Shown here: positions 54,377 to 62,560 of the stretch, one piece after another | Position numbering within the stretch: position 1 is the stretch's first letter | Layout of the letters: the number at the start of each line of letters is the position of its first letter | DNA from: CAMLIZ01 sp036231905 | GTDB lineage: Bacteria; Pseudomonadota; Gammaproteobacteria; Burkholderiales; Burkholderiaceae_C | Reading direction: 5' to 3' | Length of the DNA: 64,000 nt | NCBI RefSeq assembly: GCF_036231905.1 | Contig: NZ_JAZARE010000006.1 | Location: 310,001 to 374,000 of the forward strand | The notes under the pieces: generated by a model | Told to the model about the DNA's origin: nothing | The model's input: only the letters and a program-made list of their open reading frames with translations | Databases searched by the model: none | Made by a program: the position numbers and the translations under genes

Positions 54377-56089
54377 TCAGCGATACAAAGCCGGGTCGCG
54401 GAATTCGCGCCAGTCGATGGGCCGCGTGGGCTGTTCGCACTGGAACGGCAAGGGCGTGGGCGCCGGCTGCTGCATGCACGGCGCGAAGAACTCCGCCGCG
54501 TCTTCCTTCTTGAACTCGCGCAGGCGCTGCGCGATGTAGCGGGCACGGTCGAGGTCACCCCGTTCCGCGAAGGCGGTCGCCCACGCGATCATGAGTCGGG
54601 TGTCGAGCAGGTAGTGGGGGGCGGTCGCGAAGGATGCCCACGCGGTGGAGGGATGCTCAGCCACCGTGACCGCGGCGTAGTCTGCGTGGTGGCCGAACAA
54701 GAGGGACTTGCGGCCCGCTTCGATCCGCTCGGCGAGCGGGCGTTCGTCGCCGGGGACGGGTTCGAAGATGTGGGAGACAACGACGTACTGTTGCGCAGCC
54801 CACAGCGCGCCCACGACCATGGCTGCACCGGCGACTACCCCCAGGTAACGCAACGCCGACCTGGGCGACTGCGTTTGCTGCTCGGGAGGCGCACCCAGGC
54901 AGTACCCCCATGCCCAAGCGGTCGGCAGCAGGAAGTACGCGTACCAGAGCGGATATTCAAACTGTGAGTGAAGAGCCATCAGCAACACCATGACAAACGC
55001 TGTCCGGTGGCTCACCCCGCCAACCCCAGACAAGGACCACGCCCGCCTGAAGGCCTGCCACAACGCCACGCCGAAAAGGGCGACCACCGCCGCGCCTATC
55101 ACCACGCCGCATTCCACAAGCATCTGCAAGACGACGTTGTGAGTGTGGTCGAAGAACGCGGTCGGCCTGCCAGGAAAGGCGGAAAGCGTCCAGGCGAAAT
55201 TGAACTCCCCCACTCCCACGCCAGTCAGGGGAACGGCACGGACCAGTGCCAAGGTGTTGGCCCAAATACCAAAGCGCGACCCCGAAACGTCCGCTTCGGA
55301 CAGACGGGCAGCCGCCCCAAATGTGTGGCGCCCTTCTGTCGCCCACAACGTCATTCCACCCCAGCCCACCGCATAGATCAGCACGCCGCTGACCAACAGC
55401 GCACGAGTGAAGCGGGTCAGCCTTCGGTCTAGCGCACCCCAAGCGGCCAGCACGCACACGCCCACCATGCCGGTTCGGGATGCCGACAGTTCTATTGAAA
55501 AGACGAAGAAGGCAAACAGCAACACAGCGGCTCGCCGGCTCAACCGGCCGCATTCCACCAGCGGCACCACCGCGACGGTGGACCAGAGCGCCAAGCTGCT
55601 GAGGTGGTTGGGTTGACGGAGGTTTCCGACGGCACGACCGGGAAGGCCTGAGCGCGCGATGACAACCCCGTCCGCCATTTCCGGCAGAAAGACCTGCACC
55701 AGGGAGATGGCGACGTTCGCGCCGCCGACGATGAGCAGCGCCCAGGCAAAGCCAAGCATCGGTTCATTTGCAGCGCGTCCGGCGCAAGCCCCAGCCCAGC
55801 ATACGGCTGTGGCGGCGGTCACGGCCATGAGCGTCGGTGCCCCCATGGACACCGGTACCGCGCCGCTTACCAAGCCGCTCGCCTGGAACGCGCCATAAAG
55901 CAGGAGAGCGGCTACGAGCGCACCGAGCGGACGCCATTGCGCTGCCGGGCACTTCATTAGTGCGGACGCTACGACAAGACCCCAGCCGGCAATGGCGGCC
56001 AACTGGTTCAACACCGTCGCCGAAGGCGCGACGGTGTAGGCCAGCAGGGTTGCGGGCGCTAGGGCGAGAAGATAAAGAAGGGCAGTCAC
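54377..56089 (-). CDS. PglL-type O-oligosaccharyltransferase / O-antigen ligase family protein
   Basis: This protein of about 570 residues has 11-12 membrane segments. A large central region contains SELS-type motif FSIELSASRTGMVG and FFDHTHNVVLQMLVECGVVI, the Wzy_C hallmark with its conserved His. The C-terminal soluble part (AWATAFAERGDLDRARYIAQ) resembles the Wzy_C_2 domain of PglL pilin glycosyltransferases. PglL transfers a lipid-linked glycan to Ser/Thr of pilin in the periplasm. The start is uncertain: GTG 56089 precedes the first membrane segment, while a TTG at 56155 overlaps the upstream gene by 10 bases. It lies downstream of two pilin genes. Confidence 0.82.
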   Translation of the reverse strand: MTALLYLLALAPATLLAYTVAPSATVLNQLAAIAGWGLVVASALMKCPAAQWRPLGALVAALLLYGAFQASGLVSGAVPVSMGAPTLMAVTAATAVCWAGACAGRAANEPMLGFAWALLIVGGANVAISLVQVFLPEMADGVVIARSGLPGRAVGNLRQPNHLSSLALWSTVAVVPLVECGRLSRRAAVLLFAFFVFSIELSASRTGMVGVCVLAAWGALDRRLTRFTRALLVSGVLIYAVGWGGMTLWATEGRHTFGAAARLSEADVSGSRFGIWANTLALVRAVPLTGVGVGEFNFAWTLSAFPGRPTAFFDHTHNVVLQMLVECGVVIGAAVVALFGVALWQAFRRAWSLSGVGGVSHRTAFVMVLLMALHSQFEYPLWYAYFLLPTAWAWGYCLGAPPEQQTQSPRSALRYLGVVAGAAMVVGALWAAQQYVVVSHIFEPVPGDERPLAERIEAGRKSLLFGHHADYAAVTVAEHPSTAWASFATAPHYLLDTRLMIAWATAFAERGDLDRARYIAQRLREFKKEDAAEFFAPCMQQPAPTPLPFQCEQPTRPIDWREFRDPALYR

Positions 56090-56145
56090 CGGCCAGCCTG
56101 AAAATGCGGACCGGCAATTGTCCGCTTGATTGCGGCCCCCTCTAG

Positions 56146-57576
56146 TTAGAACCAACCGTGCGACCAGAACCGAGGGTTGTCGCGCGGATTCTTGACTGCG
56201 GTATGCGCTTGTTGCAGGTGCGCCTTCAGGTCACGTACCTCTGGCCAGATAGACCAACACAACCACAGTTGCGACGCCAGCACCACACCCGCTACACATC
56301 TGAAAGTGCGCTTGGCTCTGGCCACTTCGGAATGGCTGACTCGACTGCTCGATTGCTGTCTGCGAGCCCAGCCGACGGACCAGCCGATTAGCACTGCAAT
56401 CCACACCTGGGAAACAGGCATCACGAAGTTGCCTGAGACCACGCCGTCGACTGCCACCGCAACCAGGGCAGTGAACAAGCCAACGCCGATGATGGCCTCT
56501 CCCGGTTCATCACAGGACCGCACGGCCTTCGCCATACGAATCAGTGCCGCTACGGCAAGGCCCAGCAGCAGCCCCAACACAGGCAAGCCCCACTCGGCGC
56601 CGATCTGTAGATAAATGTTGTGCGGATGCGCGGCCTTCGGATTGGGATAGTGCGCATAGTGCGCCGGGCCTATCCCGAACCACGGGGACCGCTCCATATC
56701 CTCAACTGCCAGCTTCCACAAGAAATTTCGTGAGTGGTCGCTCGTCAACTCGTTTGCTGAGGGATCAAGCGAACTTCCCGACAGCAGAGGCATTCCCCAA
56801 AGAAGCAGCCCCCCAACGAAGACACCAGCAGCGAGGCAAACAAGAAGTCGCCCGACAAAGGGGAATGCCGTCTTCCTGAACAGGATCACGGAAAAGAAAC
56901 CACCAGCCAGAATGGCAAGTGCCGTCCCTCGCGCGACGACATACACAACGAACGCCACACCGATGGCCACCGTCGCGGCGGCAACTCGTGAATACGCGCC
57001 CAACGCAAAGAGTGGCACGGCTGCGATGGCTACCAACGGCAGCGCTACGGTCTGCACGTGGTTAAAGAGCCGATAGTTGGTGTAGCCCGGGAATAGCCAG
57101 TACGGTTGGTTGTCGAGGCCATTCAGCGCTGCAAGCACAAACATCAGCAGGACAATGGCCGAATAGAGTGCAGTCGCAACGACAGCGACACCAGCGACCC
57201 GTACGTCTTCGTGACGTCTGAGGGTTGAGCGCGAAACCACGGCAGCGATGGCCAACAAGCCAAGCACCAGGGCCAGTTCTCGGGCTGCGGCCGACCTCAC
57301 TTCAGCAGAGGCAACCGCAGCAATGGCAAATGAGGCAAGAACGCCGGCCGCCCAGGCCACTGGCCGGGAAACCGGGAACTGCGGTGGTTGACTGCGCAGC
57401 AATGCAATGGCGCAGCAGAGGGAGACGGCCACCTCCGCAACCCGGGCGAAATCGTGGGGAGACATTCCACCCGCCGGCCACAGCAGAGTGGTCCACGGCA
57501 CAAAAACGAGGAAGAGGGCGACGACAAGCGGACCTCCGAAGCCTCGCGTCGCCTTCAGGAGTTGGAGCGTTCTCAA
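56146..57576 (-). CDS. O-antigen ligase family (Wzy) membrane protein
   Basis: This 476-residue polytopic membrane protein has the Wzy_C motif SPWFGIGPAHYAHYPNPKAA-HPHN followed by IYLQIGAEWGLPVL, with the conserved His residues. It lacks the long C-terminal domain of its downstream neighbour. It may be a second oligosaccharyltransferase or a glycan polymerase. The likely start is TTG 57576, whose last bases overlap the pilin stop (TTGA), implying translational coupling. Codon use appears less GC-rich than in flanking genes. An alternative start further in cannot be excluded. Confidence 0.78.
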   Translation of the reverse strand: MRTLQLLKATRGFGGPLVVALFLVFVPWTTLLWPAGGMSPHDFARVAEVAVSLCCAIALLRSQPPQFPVSRPVAWAAGVLASFAIAAVASAEVRSAAARELALVLGLLAIAAVVSRSTLRRHEDVRVAGVAVVATALYSAIVLLMFVLAALNGLDNQPYWLFPGYTNYRLFNHVQTVALPLVAIAAVPLFALGAYSRVAAATVAIGVAFVVYVVARGTALAILAGGFFSVILFRKTAFPFVGRLLVCLAAGVFVGGLLLWGMPLLSGSSLDPSANELTSDHSRNFLWKLAVEDMERSPWFGIGPAHYAHYPNPKAAHPHNIYLQIGAEWGLPVLGLLLGLAVAALIRMAKAVRSCDEPGEAIIGVGLFTALVAVAVDGVVSGNFVMPVSQVWIAVLIGWSVGWARRQQSSSRVSHSEVARAKRTFRCVAGVVLASQLWLCWSIWPEVRDLKAHLQQAHTAVKNPRDNPRFWSHGWF

Positions 57577-58016
57577 GTGCCGTCGCCACAGGCCTTCGGC
57601 AGGTATTTCTTATCGATCGTTCCAGCGCACAACCAGCGGATGGACGATTCGCCGGCGTCCATCTGCGGCGACAACACCAGGTCCTTGTCGGCCACCAGTG
57701 AACTGACTCCATTGGCCGACGAGTTCATGGCAATCGTGACAACGCCCTTCGCCGTTACCGCAGGAGCCTTTGCGTACTTGCCACCAGTGGACGGAGGAGC
57801 GATGTCGCTGCCTTCGACGTTGGCGCATTTGCCGCGCTCATGGCACGCTTCTTCGACGGGCGTCTTCAGCCCCTCGAAGAGAGTGAACGCTTCGGCTACT
57901 TGTGACCGAGCCACGTAGTCCTGATAGGCCGGCAGCGCGACAGCGGCAAGGATCCCGATGATGGCGACAACGATCATCAGTTCGATCAACGTGAACCCAG
58001 AGGTAGTGCGTTTCAT
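57573..58016 (-). CDS. Type IV pilin (PilA-like), second copy
   Basis: This 147-residue prepilin has a 7-residue leader MKRTTSG cut before FTLIELMIVVAIIGILAAVA, with Glu5 of the mature protein present. The C-terminal disulfide pair is RWLCAGTIDKKYLPKAC; a second Cys pair (EACHERGKC) lies in the alpha-beta loop. It is about half identical to the other pilin (58234-58683) by eye. AAGGAG precedes the ATG by seven bases, and a sigma-54 promoter lies about 40 bases upstream. The O-antigen-ligase-family gene follows with a 4-base overlap. Confidence 0.92.
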   Translation of the reverse strand: MKRTTSGFTLIELMIVVAIIGILAAVALPAYQDYVARSQVAEAFTLFEGLKTPVEEACHERGKCANVEGSDIAPPSTGGKYAKAPAVTAKGVVTIAMNSSANGVSSLVADKDLVLSPQMDAGESSIRWLCAGTIDKKYLPKACGDGT

Positions 58017-58052
58017 CTTTCGGCTCCTTGCACAGCAGTGTGTCCGTGACTA

Positions 58053-58068
58053 CGCAGGGCGCGTGCCA
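58053..58068 (-). promoter_or_regulatory. Sigma-54 promoter of the second pilin gene
   Basis: The minus strand reads TGGCACGCGCCCTGCG. The -24 element TGGCAC is perfect, the -12 element is CTGCG, and GG and GC are exactly 12 bases apart. The predicted transcription start near 58042 leaves about 26 bases to the ATG. In known systems PilS/PilR with RpoN drive pilA. Confidence 0.8.
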
Positions 58069-58184
58069 TTCCGAAACACGTGAAATCGACTGCTCCCTGC
58101 GCAACTCATCACCCTCCGGCGGCGAATGGGTGACAAGGCTTGCTCTCCATGCCCCAAAGCGTCACATAACGTGAAGCGAGCGCT

Positions 58185-58214
58185 AAAACGAAAAGAGGCT
58201 GCCGAAGCAGCCTC
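58185..58214 (-). terminator. Rho-independent terminator of the first pilin gene
   Basis: A perfect 8-bp stem (58195-58202 with 58207-58214) has the stable loop CGAA on the plus strand and is followed on the minus strand by TTTTCGTTTT. It lies 20 bases beyond the first pilin's stop and separates the two pilin transcripts. Confidence 0.85.
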
Positions 58215-58233
58215 AGAGATAGACGACTGAAAA

Positions 58234-58683
58234 TCAGGTACCAGCGGCTTGGCAAGACTTCGGCAGGTACTTGATATCGATGGTGCCGGGCGTGCACTTG
58301 AAACGAATCGAGGTTTCGTTGTCTTCCATTTGCGGCTCGAACTTAATGGTCTTGCCCGCCACCAGCGAACTTGCGTCCGGGGAGGCCTTCATGGTGAACG
58401 TGACAACACCTTTGGCGGCGAACGTCGGCACCTCGGTGTATTTGCCGCCAGTCGTCGGCGCCACAAAGTCAGTAGCGGCCGTCGATGAGCAGTTGCCCTT
58501 GGCTTGGCAAACTTCGCCGATCGGGGTCTTCATGCCGTCCACGATGGCGAACGCTTCGGAGACCTGTGCACGCGCCACATAGTCTTGGTAAGCCGGCAGC
58601 GCCACAGCGGCCAGGATGCCGATGATCGCCACGACGATCATCAGTTCGATCAGGGTGAAACCCTTTTGGATAGCACGTTTCAT
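58234..58683 (-). CDS. pilA: Type IV pilin (PilA-like), first copy
   Basis: This 149-residue major-pilin-like protein has an 8-residue leader MKRAIQKG cut before FTLIELMIVVAIIGILAAVA, with Glu5 of the mature protein. Four Cys are present: EVCQAKGNC in the alpha-beta loop and FKCTPGTIDIKYLPKSC forming the D-region loop. It ends CQAAGT. The ATG follows AAGGAG by six bases and has its own near-perfect sigma-54 promoter (58736-58751). It is probably a structural pilin for twitching, adhesion or DNA uptake. Which of the two copies is the main subunit cannot be told from sequence. Confidence 0.93.
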   Translation of the reverse strand: MKRAIQKGFTLIELMIVVAIIGILAAVALPAYQDYVARAQVSEAFAIVDGMKTPIGEVCQAKGNCSSTAATDFVAPTTGGKYTEVPTFAAKGVVTFTMKASPDASSLVAGKTIKFEPQMEDNETSIRFKCTPGTIDIKYLPKSCQAAGT

Positions 58684-58735
58684 AGGGAACTCCTTGCGGG
58701 GGTGAGAAAACGGAGGATCAGGTGAGCTTCCTGTT

Positions 58736-58751
58736 TGCAGAGCTCGTGCCA
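58736..58751 (-). promoter_or_regulatory. Sigma-54 promoter of the first pilin gene
   Basis: The minus strand reads TGGCACGAGCTCTGCA, essentially the RpoN consensus (TGGCACG-N4-TTGCA) with one change. GG and GC are exactly 12 bases apart. The predicted transcription start near 58725 gives a 40-base leader. PilR-type activation is likely by analogy. Confidence 0.85.
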
Positions 58752-58856
58752 GTCAGGCTGCCACCTTGAAGCGTGGCATTTGCCACATCGCACGACACGC
58801 CAGGTCACTCCCGGTTTCGAAGCGCAGCCTCCCGCGGCCCGCGCTGCCGGAAATTG

Positions 58857-59660
58857 TCAGTTTCGGTGACCGCTGGTGACGAGTTGGATGCGCTGGCCGG
58901 TGTAAAGGGCCTGGATCCGATGGCGGCCGCCTGCCTTGGCGATGTCCGCCATCACCGCCGTCACTTCACCCGGCTTGATGTGGGTGATGTAAACCGCCAC
59001 TTCGCTGCCCTCCAGGTGCGCGAGTTCGCGCGCCAGGGTGGCGGGGCAGAGGTGGCGGCTGAGCTCGGCCAGGGCGTGTTCTTCGTCGCTGAACGCGGTT
59101 TCGATCACCAGGGCCGCCACGGGCATCTCACGCAGCCGAGCCCACAGCGCGGGGTTGGGCGCGGTGTCGCCGGTGTAGACCCAGGCGCCGCCGCCGCCTT
59201 CCGGCAGAACGGCGAACCCCACCGCCGGCACGGTGTGCAGCGCGCTCAGCACTTCCACCTTCCGCTCGCCCAGCTGCAGGACATCGCCCACGTCGAACCG
59301 CTCGAACGCGAGCACCGGCTGCTCCGCGCTGGGCAGCCGGGTGAAATCCGGCCAGATCACGTTGTTGAAGATGTGCGCCTTCAGCGCCTCGATGGTGGCC
59401 CCCAGCGCATGCACGCGGATCGGCGGGCGGCCTTGCGCCCGGCGCAGGCGCAGCACGCTGTCGGCCAGCAGGCCGATGGACAACACATGGTCCAGGTGTG
59501 AATGGCTGATCAGGATGTGGTCGATGCGCCCCATCTCTTCCAGCGTGAGGTCGCCCACGCCGCTGCCCGCGTCGATCAGCACGTCGTCGTCGAGCAGGAA
59601 AGCGGTGGTCCGGCTGCCTGCGGCAATGGACCCGGAGCAACCGAGGACGCGGATGTTCAT
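58857..59660 (-). CDS. Metallo-beta-lactamase-fold hydrolase, class II cyclic-nucleotide phosphodiesterase-like
   Basis: This 267-residue MBL-fold enzyme has the metal motif HSHLDH (His53, His55, Asp57, His58). It opens MNIRVLGCSGSIAAGSRTTA, with IDAGSGVGDLTLEEM, VYTGDTAPNPALWARLR, LVIETAFSDEEHALAELSRH and YITHIKPGEV in order. This matches the class II 3',5'-cyclic nucleotide phosphodiesterase (PDE1/CpdP) subgroup, so it may degrade cAMP. It lies 244 bases downstream of the FHA gene on the same strand; that gap shows no recognisable element. Confidence 0.82.
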   Translation of the reverse strand: MNIRVLGCSGSIAAGSRTTAFLLDDDVLIDAGSGVGDLTLEEMGRIDHILISHSHLDHVLSIGLLADSVLRLRRAQGRPPIRVHALGATIEALKAHIFNNVIWPDFTRLPSAEQPVLAFERFDVGDVLQLGERKVEVLSALHTVPAVGFAVLPEGGGGAWVYTGDTAPNPALWARLREMPVAALVIETAFSDEEHALAELSRHLCPATLARELAHLEGSEVAVYITHIKPGEVTAVMADIAKAGGRHRIQALYTGQRIQLVTSGHRN

Positions 59661-59904
59661 GTGCGGTGCAGGAGGGCGCCCTCGAAGCGCTGGCGGTAGG
59701 GGGAAACGGCCGCTTGCGCGCACCGTTCATCGAACCCCGATGTTGCAAACCGACGCCCGCCAGCGCAAGGGCTCAAAGTCGCGTTTTGCGTCGCTGCAGG
59801 CCGGGGTTCGTGGGGGTCACGGAGTGCGGCGTGACAAACCGCACGGCCTGCGTGTGCGAGCGGATTCAGTTCAGCCGGCAGGTGCCGACAGGGCGCCCCA
59901 GCAG

Positions 59905-60564
59905 TCAGCCCTGGATGAACTGCATCTGGGTGCCGGCCAGTTCGATCACATCGCCGTTTTTCAGCGGGATCGATTCACCGGTCAGCGCGGCGCCGTTCAC
60001 CGTGGGCCGGGACGAGCCTTCGACGTGGGCAAAGACGTAACCGCCCGGCCGCTTGGTGATGGAGGCGACCTGCACGCCCGGCTTGCCCACCGTGGTGACC
60101 ACCTTGGTGAGCGCCACTTCGCGGCCGGCGGCCGCGCCGTTGAGCACCTTGATCGACGCCGGCTGCACCGGCGCCAAGGCGCCGAAGCCGGAACTGGCCG
60201 GTTGCGGCGCGGTGTGCATGAAGGTGGGCACCGCGGCGCCCGGCTTCATGATCATCGTCTTTTCGTAGTCGTGGCCGTCGTCGGCCAGGTACTTGATCTT
60301 GTACTTGCCGATTTCCACCGTGTCATCGTGGGCCAGCAGCTGTTTCTTGACCGCCTTGCCGTTGATGTAAGTGCCGTTGGTGCTGTTCAAGTCTTCGATG
60401 AAGACGTCGCTGCCCACCATCTGCATGACGGCGTGTTCACCACTGACCGCCAGGTTGTCGATCACGATGTCGTTGTACGGACGCCGACCCAGGGTGGTCT
60501 TGTCCTTGGTGATCTGCACTTCCTTGATCACCACACCATCGAGCGACACGACGAGTTTGCCCAT
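59905..60564 (-). CDS. FHA domain protein
   Basis: This 219-residue phosphothreonine-binding protein has an N-terminal FHA domain with all key residues: LGRRPYNDI (Arg27), SGEHAV (Ser41, His44) and NSTNGTYING (Asn63). The C-terminal half (TTVGKPGVQVASITKR, FAHVEGSSRPTVNGAALTGE) looks like a second, degenerate FHA domain. The linker contains EKTMIMKPG, a plausible kinase target segment. It follows the phosphatase by 78 bases and probably reads out the neighbouring kinase. It begins MGKLVVSLDG, and upstream residues in frame were discarded. Confidence 0.88.
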   Translation of the reverse strand: MGKLVVSLDGVVIKEVQITKDKTTLGRRPYNDIVIDNLAVSGEHAVMQMVGSDVFIEDLNSTNGTYINGKAVKKQLLAHDDTVEIGKYKIKYLADDGHDYEKTMIMKPGAAVPTFMHTAPQPASSGFGALAPVQPASIKVLNGAAAGREVALTKVVTTVGKPGVQVASITKRPGGYVFAHVEGSSRPTVNGAALTGESIPLKNGDVIELAGTQMQFIQG

Positions 60565-60642
60565 CAGTTGACCTCTTGAGAGTCTCCGCCTCTTTTGCTG
60601 TCGCGAACGTTCAGGGGCAAGTGCCGAGCCCACCTTCGTTCG

Positions 60643-61428
60643 TCAGCGCCGGAAAGGCCACCACGAGCGCGTCGCGGGCGTAGTGCCTCCCTGTACGCGC
60701 ACCAGAATGACCGCGATATTATCCTTTCCGCCTGCGTCATTGGCTGCATCGATCAGGGCAGCGCCCGCGGCCTCGATGGAGTCGTACATCTGCAACACCT
60801 GGGCGATGGCCGCATCGTCCAGCATGTCCGACAGGCCGTCGGAGCACATCAGGTACACATCACCCGGCTGCAGCTCGTGCTGATGGGTCTCCAGCAGCAC
60901 GGTGTCCTCCACGCCCACGGCGCGCGTGACCAGGTTCTTGTTGGCCGAGAAGGCGGCCTGCTCCGGGGTGATCAGGCCGGCGTCGATCTGCTCCTGCAGC
61001 AGCGAATGGTCGCGGGTGATCTGTACCAGCTTGCCGCCGCGGAAGCGGTAGGCGCGCGAATCCCCCACATGGCCCACCAGGAGACGGCCTTCGCGGAAGA
61101 CAGCCAGCACCAGGGTGGTGCCCATGCCGGCATATTGGGGGTTGGAATTGGCCGCGTTGAAGATCGCGCGGTTGGCGTTGTCCACGCAGATGTCCATGGC
61201 GCGCCGCACTTCCACGTCGCTGGCCTGCGCGCCGGCTTCCTGCAGCCAGCGGCCGAGTTCGGCCTTGATGAAGGCGGTGAGCATGCCGCTGGCCACTTCG
61301 CCGGCGTTGTATCCGCCCATGCCGTCGGCCAGCACGGCGAGTTGTGCGCCGGTGTCCAGCGCCACCGAATCCTCGTTGTTGCTGCGAGCGCGCCCGGTGT
61401 CGGTGGCGCTGAAGAACTCGAAGGTCAT
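60643..61428 (-). CDS. PP2C-family serine/threonine phosphatase (Stp1-like)
   Basis: This 261-residue Mn/Mg-dependent phosphatase has the PP2C motifs in order: TGRARSNNEDS, LADGMGGYNAGEVAS, GHVGDSRAYRF, TRDHSLLQEQIDAG, CSDGLSDM and GGKDNIAVILV, so all metal-binding Asp residues are present. It presumably reverses the kinase encoded 29 bases upstream. The C-terminus WWPFRR may be a short membrane-associating tail. The cluster of kinase, phosphatase and FHA protein resembles signalling modules of type VI secretion loci, but no such genes are nearby. Confidence 0.9.
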   Translation of the reverse strand: MTFEFFSATDTGRARSNNEDSVALDTGAQLAVLADGMGGYNAGEVASGMLTAFIKAELGRWLQEAGAQASDVEVRRAMDICVDNANRAIFNAANSNPQYAGMGTTLVLAVFREGRLLVGHVGDSRAYRFRGGKLVQITRDHSLLQEQIDAGLITPEQAAFSANKNLVTRAVGVEDTVLLETHQHELQPGDVYLMCSDGLSDMLDDAAIAQVLQMYDSIEAAGAALIDAANDAGGKDNIAVILVRVQGGTTPATRSWWPFRR

Positions 61429-61457
61429 GGCGGCTGTTGTTGTGGGCGGCGAGCAGG

Positions 61458-62516
61458 TCAGTTCCGGAAAGGATTGTGCCCCGGATCGTGCGGCTCACCG
61501 GCCGGCGAACCGGACCCGGCCCACCCTGAAACGTGGGGCCCCTGCGCGGTCCAAGCCTCTGCGATCTGCCGCAGCTCGGCCGCAACCTCACCCCCGTCCC
61601 GCGGCCTCTGGGCAGGCTGCCGTTGCAGCAAGCGGTCCATCAGCTCACCCAAGGCAAGTGGCAGGCCGGGGCGGAGCTCACTCAAGTGCGAGGGAGTCCC
61701 TCGAGCGATGCGCAGCAGCAGCTGGCCCATGGACTGCGCTTCGTAAGGCAATCGCCCCGTCAGTAGCTGGAACAGCATGACGCCCAGCGCGTACAGGTCA
61801 GCGCGGCCGTCGATCGCCCCTCCGGCCAACTGCTCGGGCGCCATGAAGGCGGGCGTGCCGAGCATCACGCCACTGCGGGACCGCGCGCTGTCCGACACCC
61901 GCGCGATGCCGAAGTCGGTGACTTTCACCTGGTGGCGGGGCAGGTCCACCATCACGTTGGCCGGCTTGATGTCCCGGTGGACCACGCCCGCCGCGTGGGA
62001 AAAGGCGAGCGCCTCGGCCACGCGGGCGCCGATGCGCAGGACAACCGGCTCGGGCAACAGCCGGGCGGGCCGGGTGTAACGAGTGAGGTCGCAGCCCGCC
62101 AGCAGCTCCATGACGATGAAGCCTTCGCCCGACGCCTCGCCGCTGCCGTACACGGTCACGATGTCGGGGTGCCGCAGGCTCGCGGCGGAATCAGCCTCCT
62201 GGAAGAAGCGCTTGCGCGCTTGCTCGAGGTCGGCGCCCTCGTATTCGGTGGCCAGAGGCAGCGTCTTGATGGCGACGACGGCCCCGGTGCGCGGATCCGT
62301 CGCCGCGTAGAGCATGCCCTGCGCACCCCGCGCAATCAGGCGCTCGACGCGATAGCCGGCCAGCAAGGGCGCGGGTCTGAGCGCCCCTGTGGGGCCAGCC
62401 TCGCCGGAGACGGCACTGCTCGCGGAGGGATCCAGGCGGCTGGCCGGCGGGCCGCCGGATGGCCGCCGCGTGGATTGCAGCGCACGGTGCCAGAACGAGT
62501 CGCGCAGGGCCTTCAT
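61458..62516 (-). CDS. Serine/threonine protein kinase (Hanks type)
   Basis: This 352-residue cytoplasmic kinase starts with a 50-residue basic, Ser/Pro-rich N-terminus. The glycine loop is loosened (ARGAQGMLYAA at 62-72). Lys84 (VAIKTL), the catalytic loop HRDIKPANV (180-188), DFG (201-203) and APE (226-228) are all intact. The C-terminus after residue 310 is Gly/Pro-rich without a membrane segment or sensor domain. It is the first of the kinase-phosphatase-FHA genes. The start is uncertain because a perfect hairpin (62521-62544) occupies the expected ribosome binding site; an in-frame GTG within that hairpin is the alternative. Confidence 0.88.
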   Translation of the reverse strand: MKALRDSFWHRALQSTRRPSGGPPASRLDPSASSAVSGEAGPTGALRPAPLLAGYRVERLIARGAQGMLYAATDPRTGAVVAIKTLPLATEYEGADLEQARKRFFQEADSAASLRHPDIVTVYGSGEASGEGFIVMELLAGCDLTRYTRPARLLPEPVVLRIGARVAEALAFSHAAGVVHRDIKPANVMVDLPRHQVKVTDFGIARVSDSARSRSGVMLGTPAFMAPEQLAGGAIDGRADLYALGVMLFQLLTGRLPYEAQSMGQLLLRIARGTPSHLSELRPGLPLALGELMDRLLQRQPAQRPRDGGEVAAELRQIAEAWTAQGPHVSGWAGSGSPAGEPHDPGHNPFRN

Positions 62517-62520
62517 GCGA

Positions 62521-62544
62521 TGTGCGTGCGGATACGCACGCACA
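62521..62544. repeat. Perfect inverted repeat in front of the kinase start codon
   Basis: A 10-bp perfect inverted repeat (62521-62530 with 62535-62544) with a four-base loop ends four bases before the kinase ATG and 16 bases after the TerC stop. No T run follows it on the minus strand, so it is not a standard terminator. It could be an operator or a translational control hairpin. Confidence 0.6.
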
Positions 62545-62560
62545 TTAGCACGGGGCGATG

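Noticed and set aside
54377..58751. Genomic island with integrase or tRNA attachment site
   Set aside because: The pilin and ligase block seems less GC-rich, but no integrase, transposase, tRNA or flanking direct repeat was found.
58857..62516. Type VI secretion regulatory locus
   Set aside because: Kinase, PP2C and FHA genes resemble PpkA/PppA/Fha, but no tss, hcp or vgrG genes are present and the kinase lacks a membrane or periplasmic domain.
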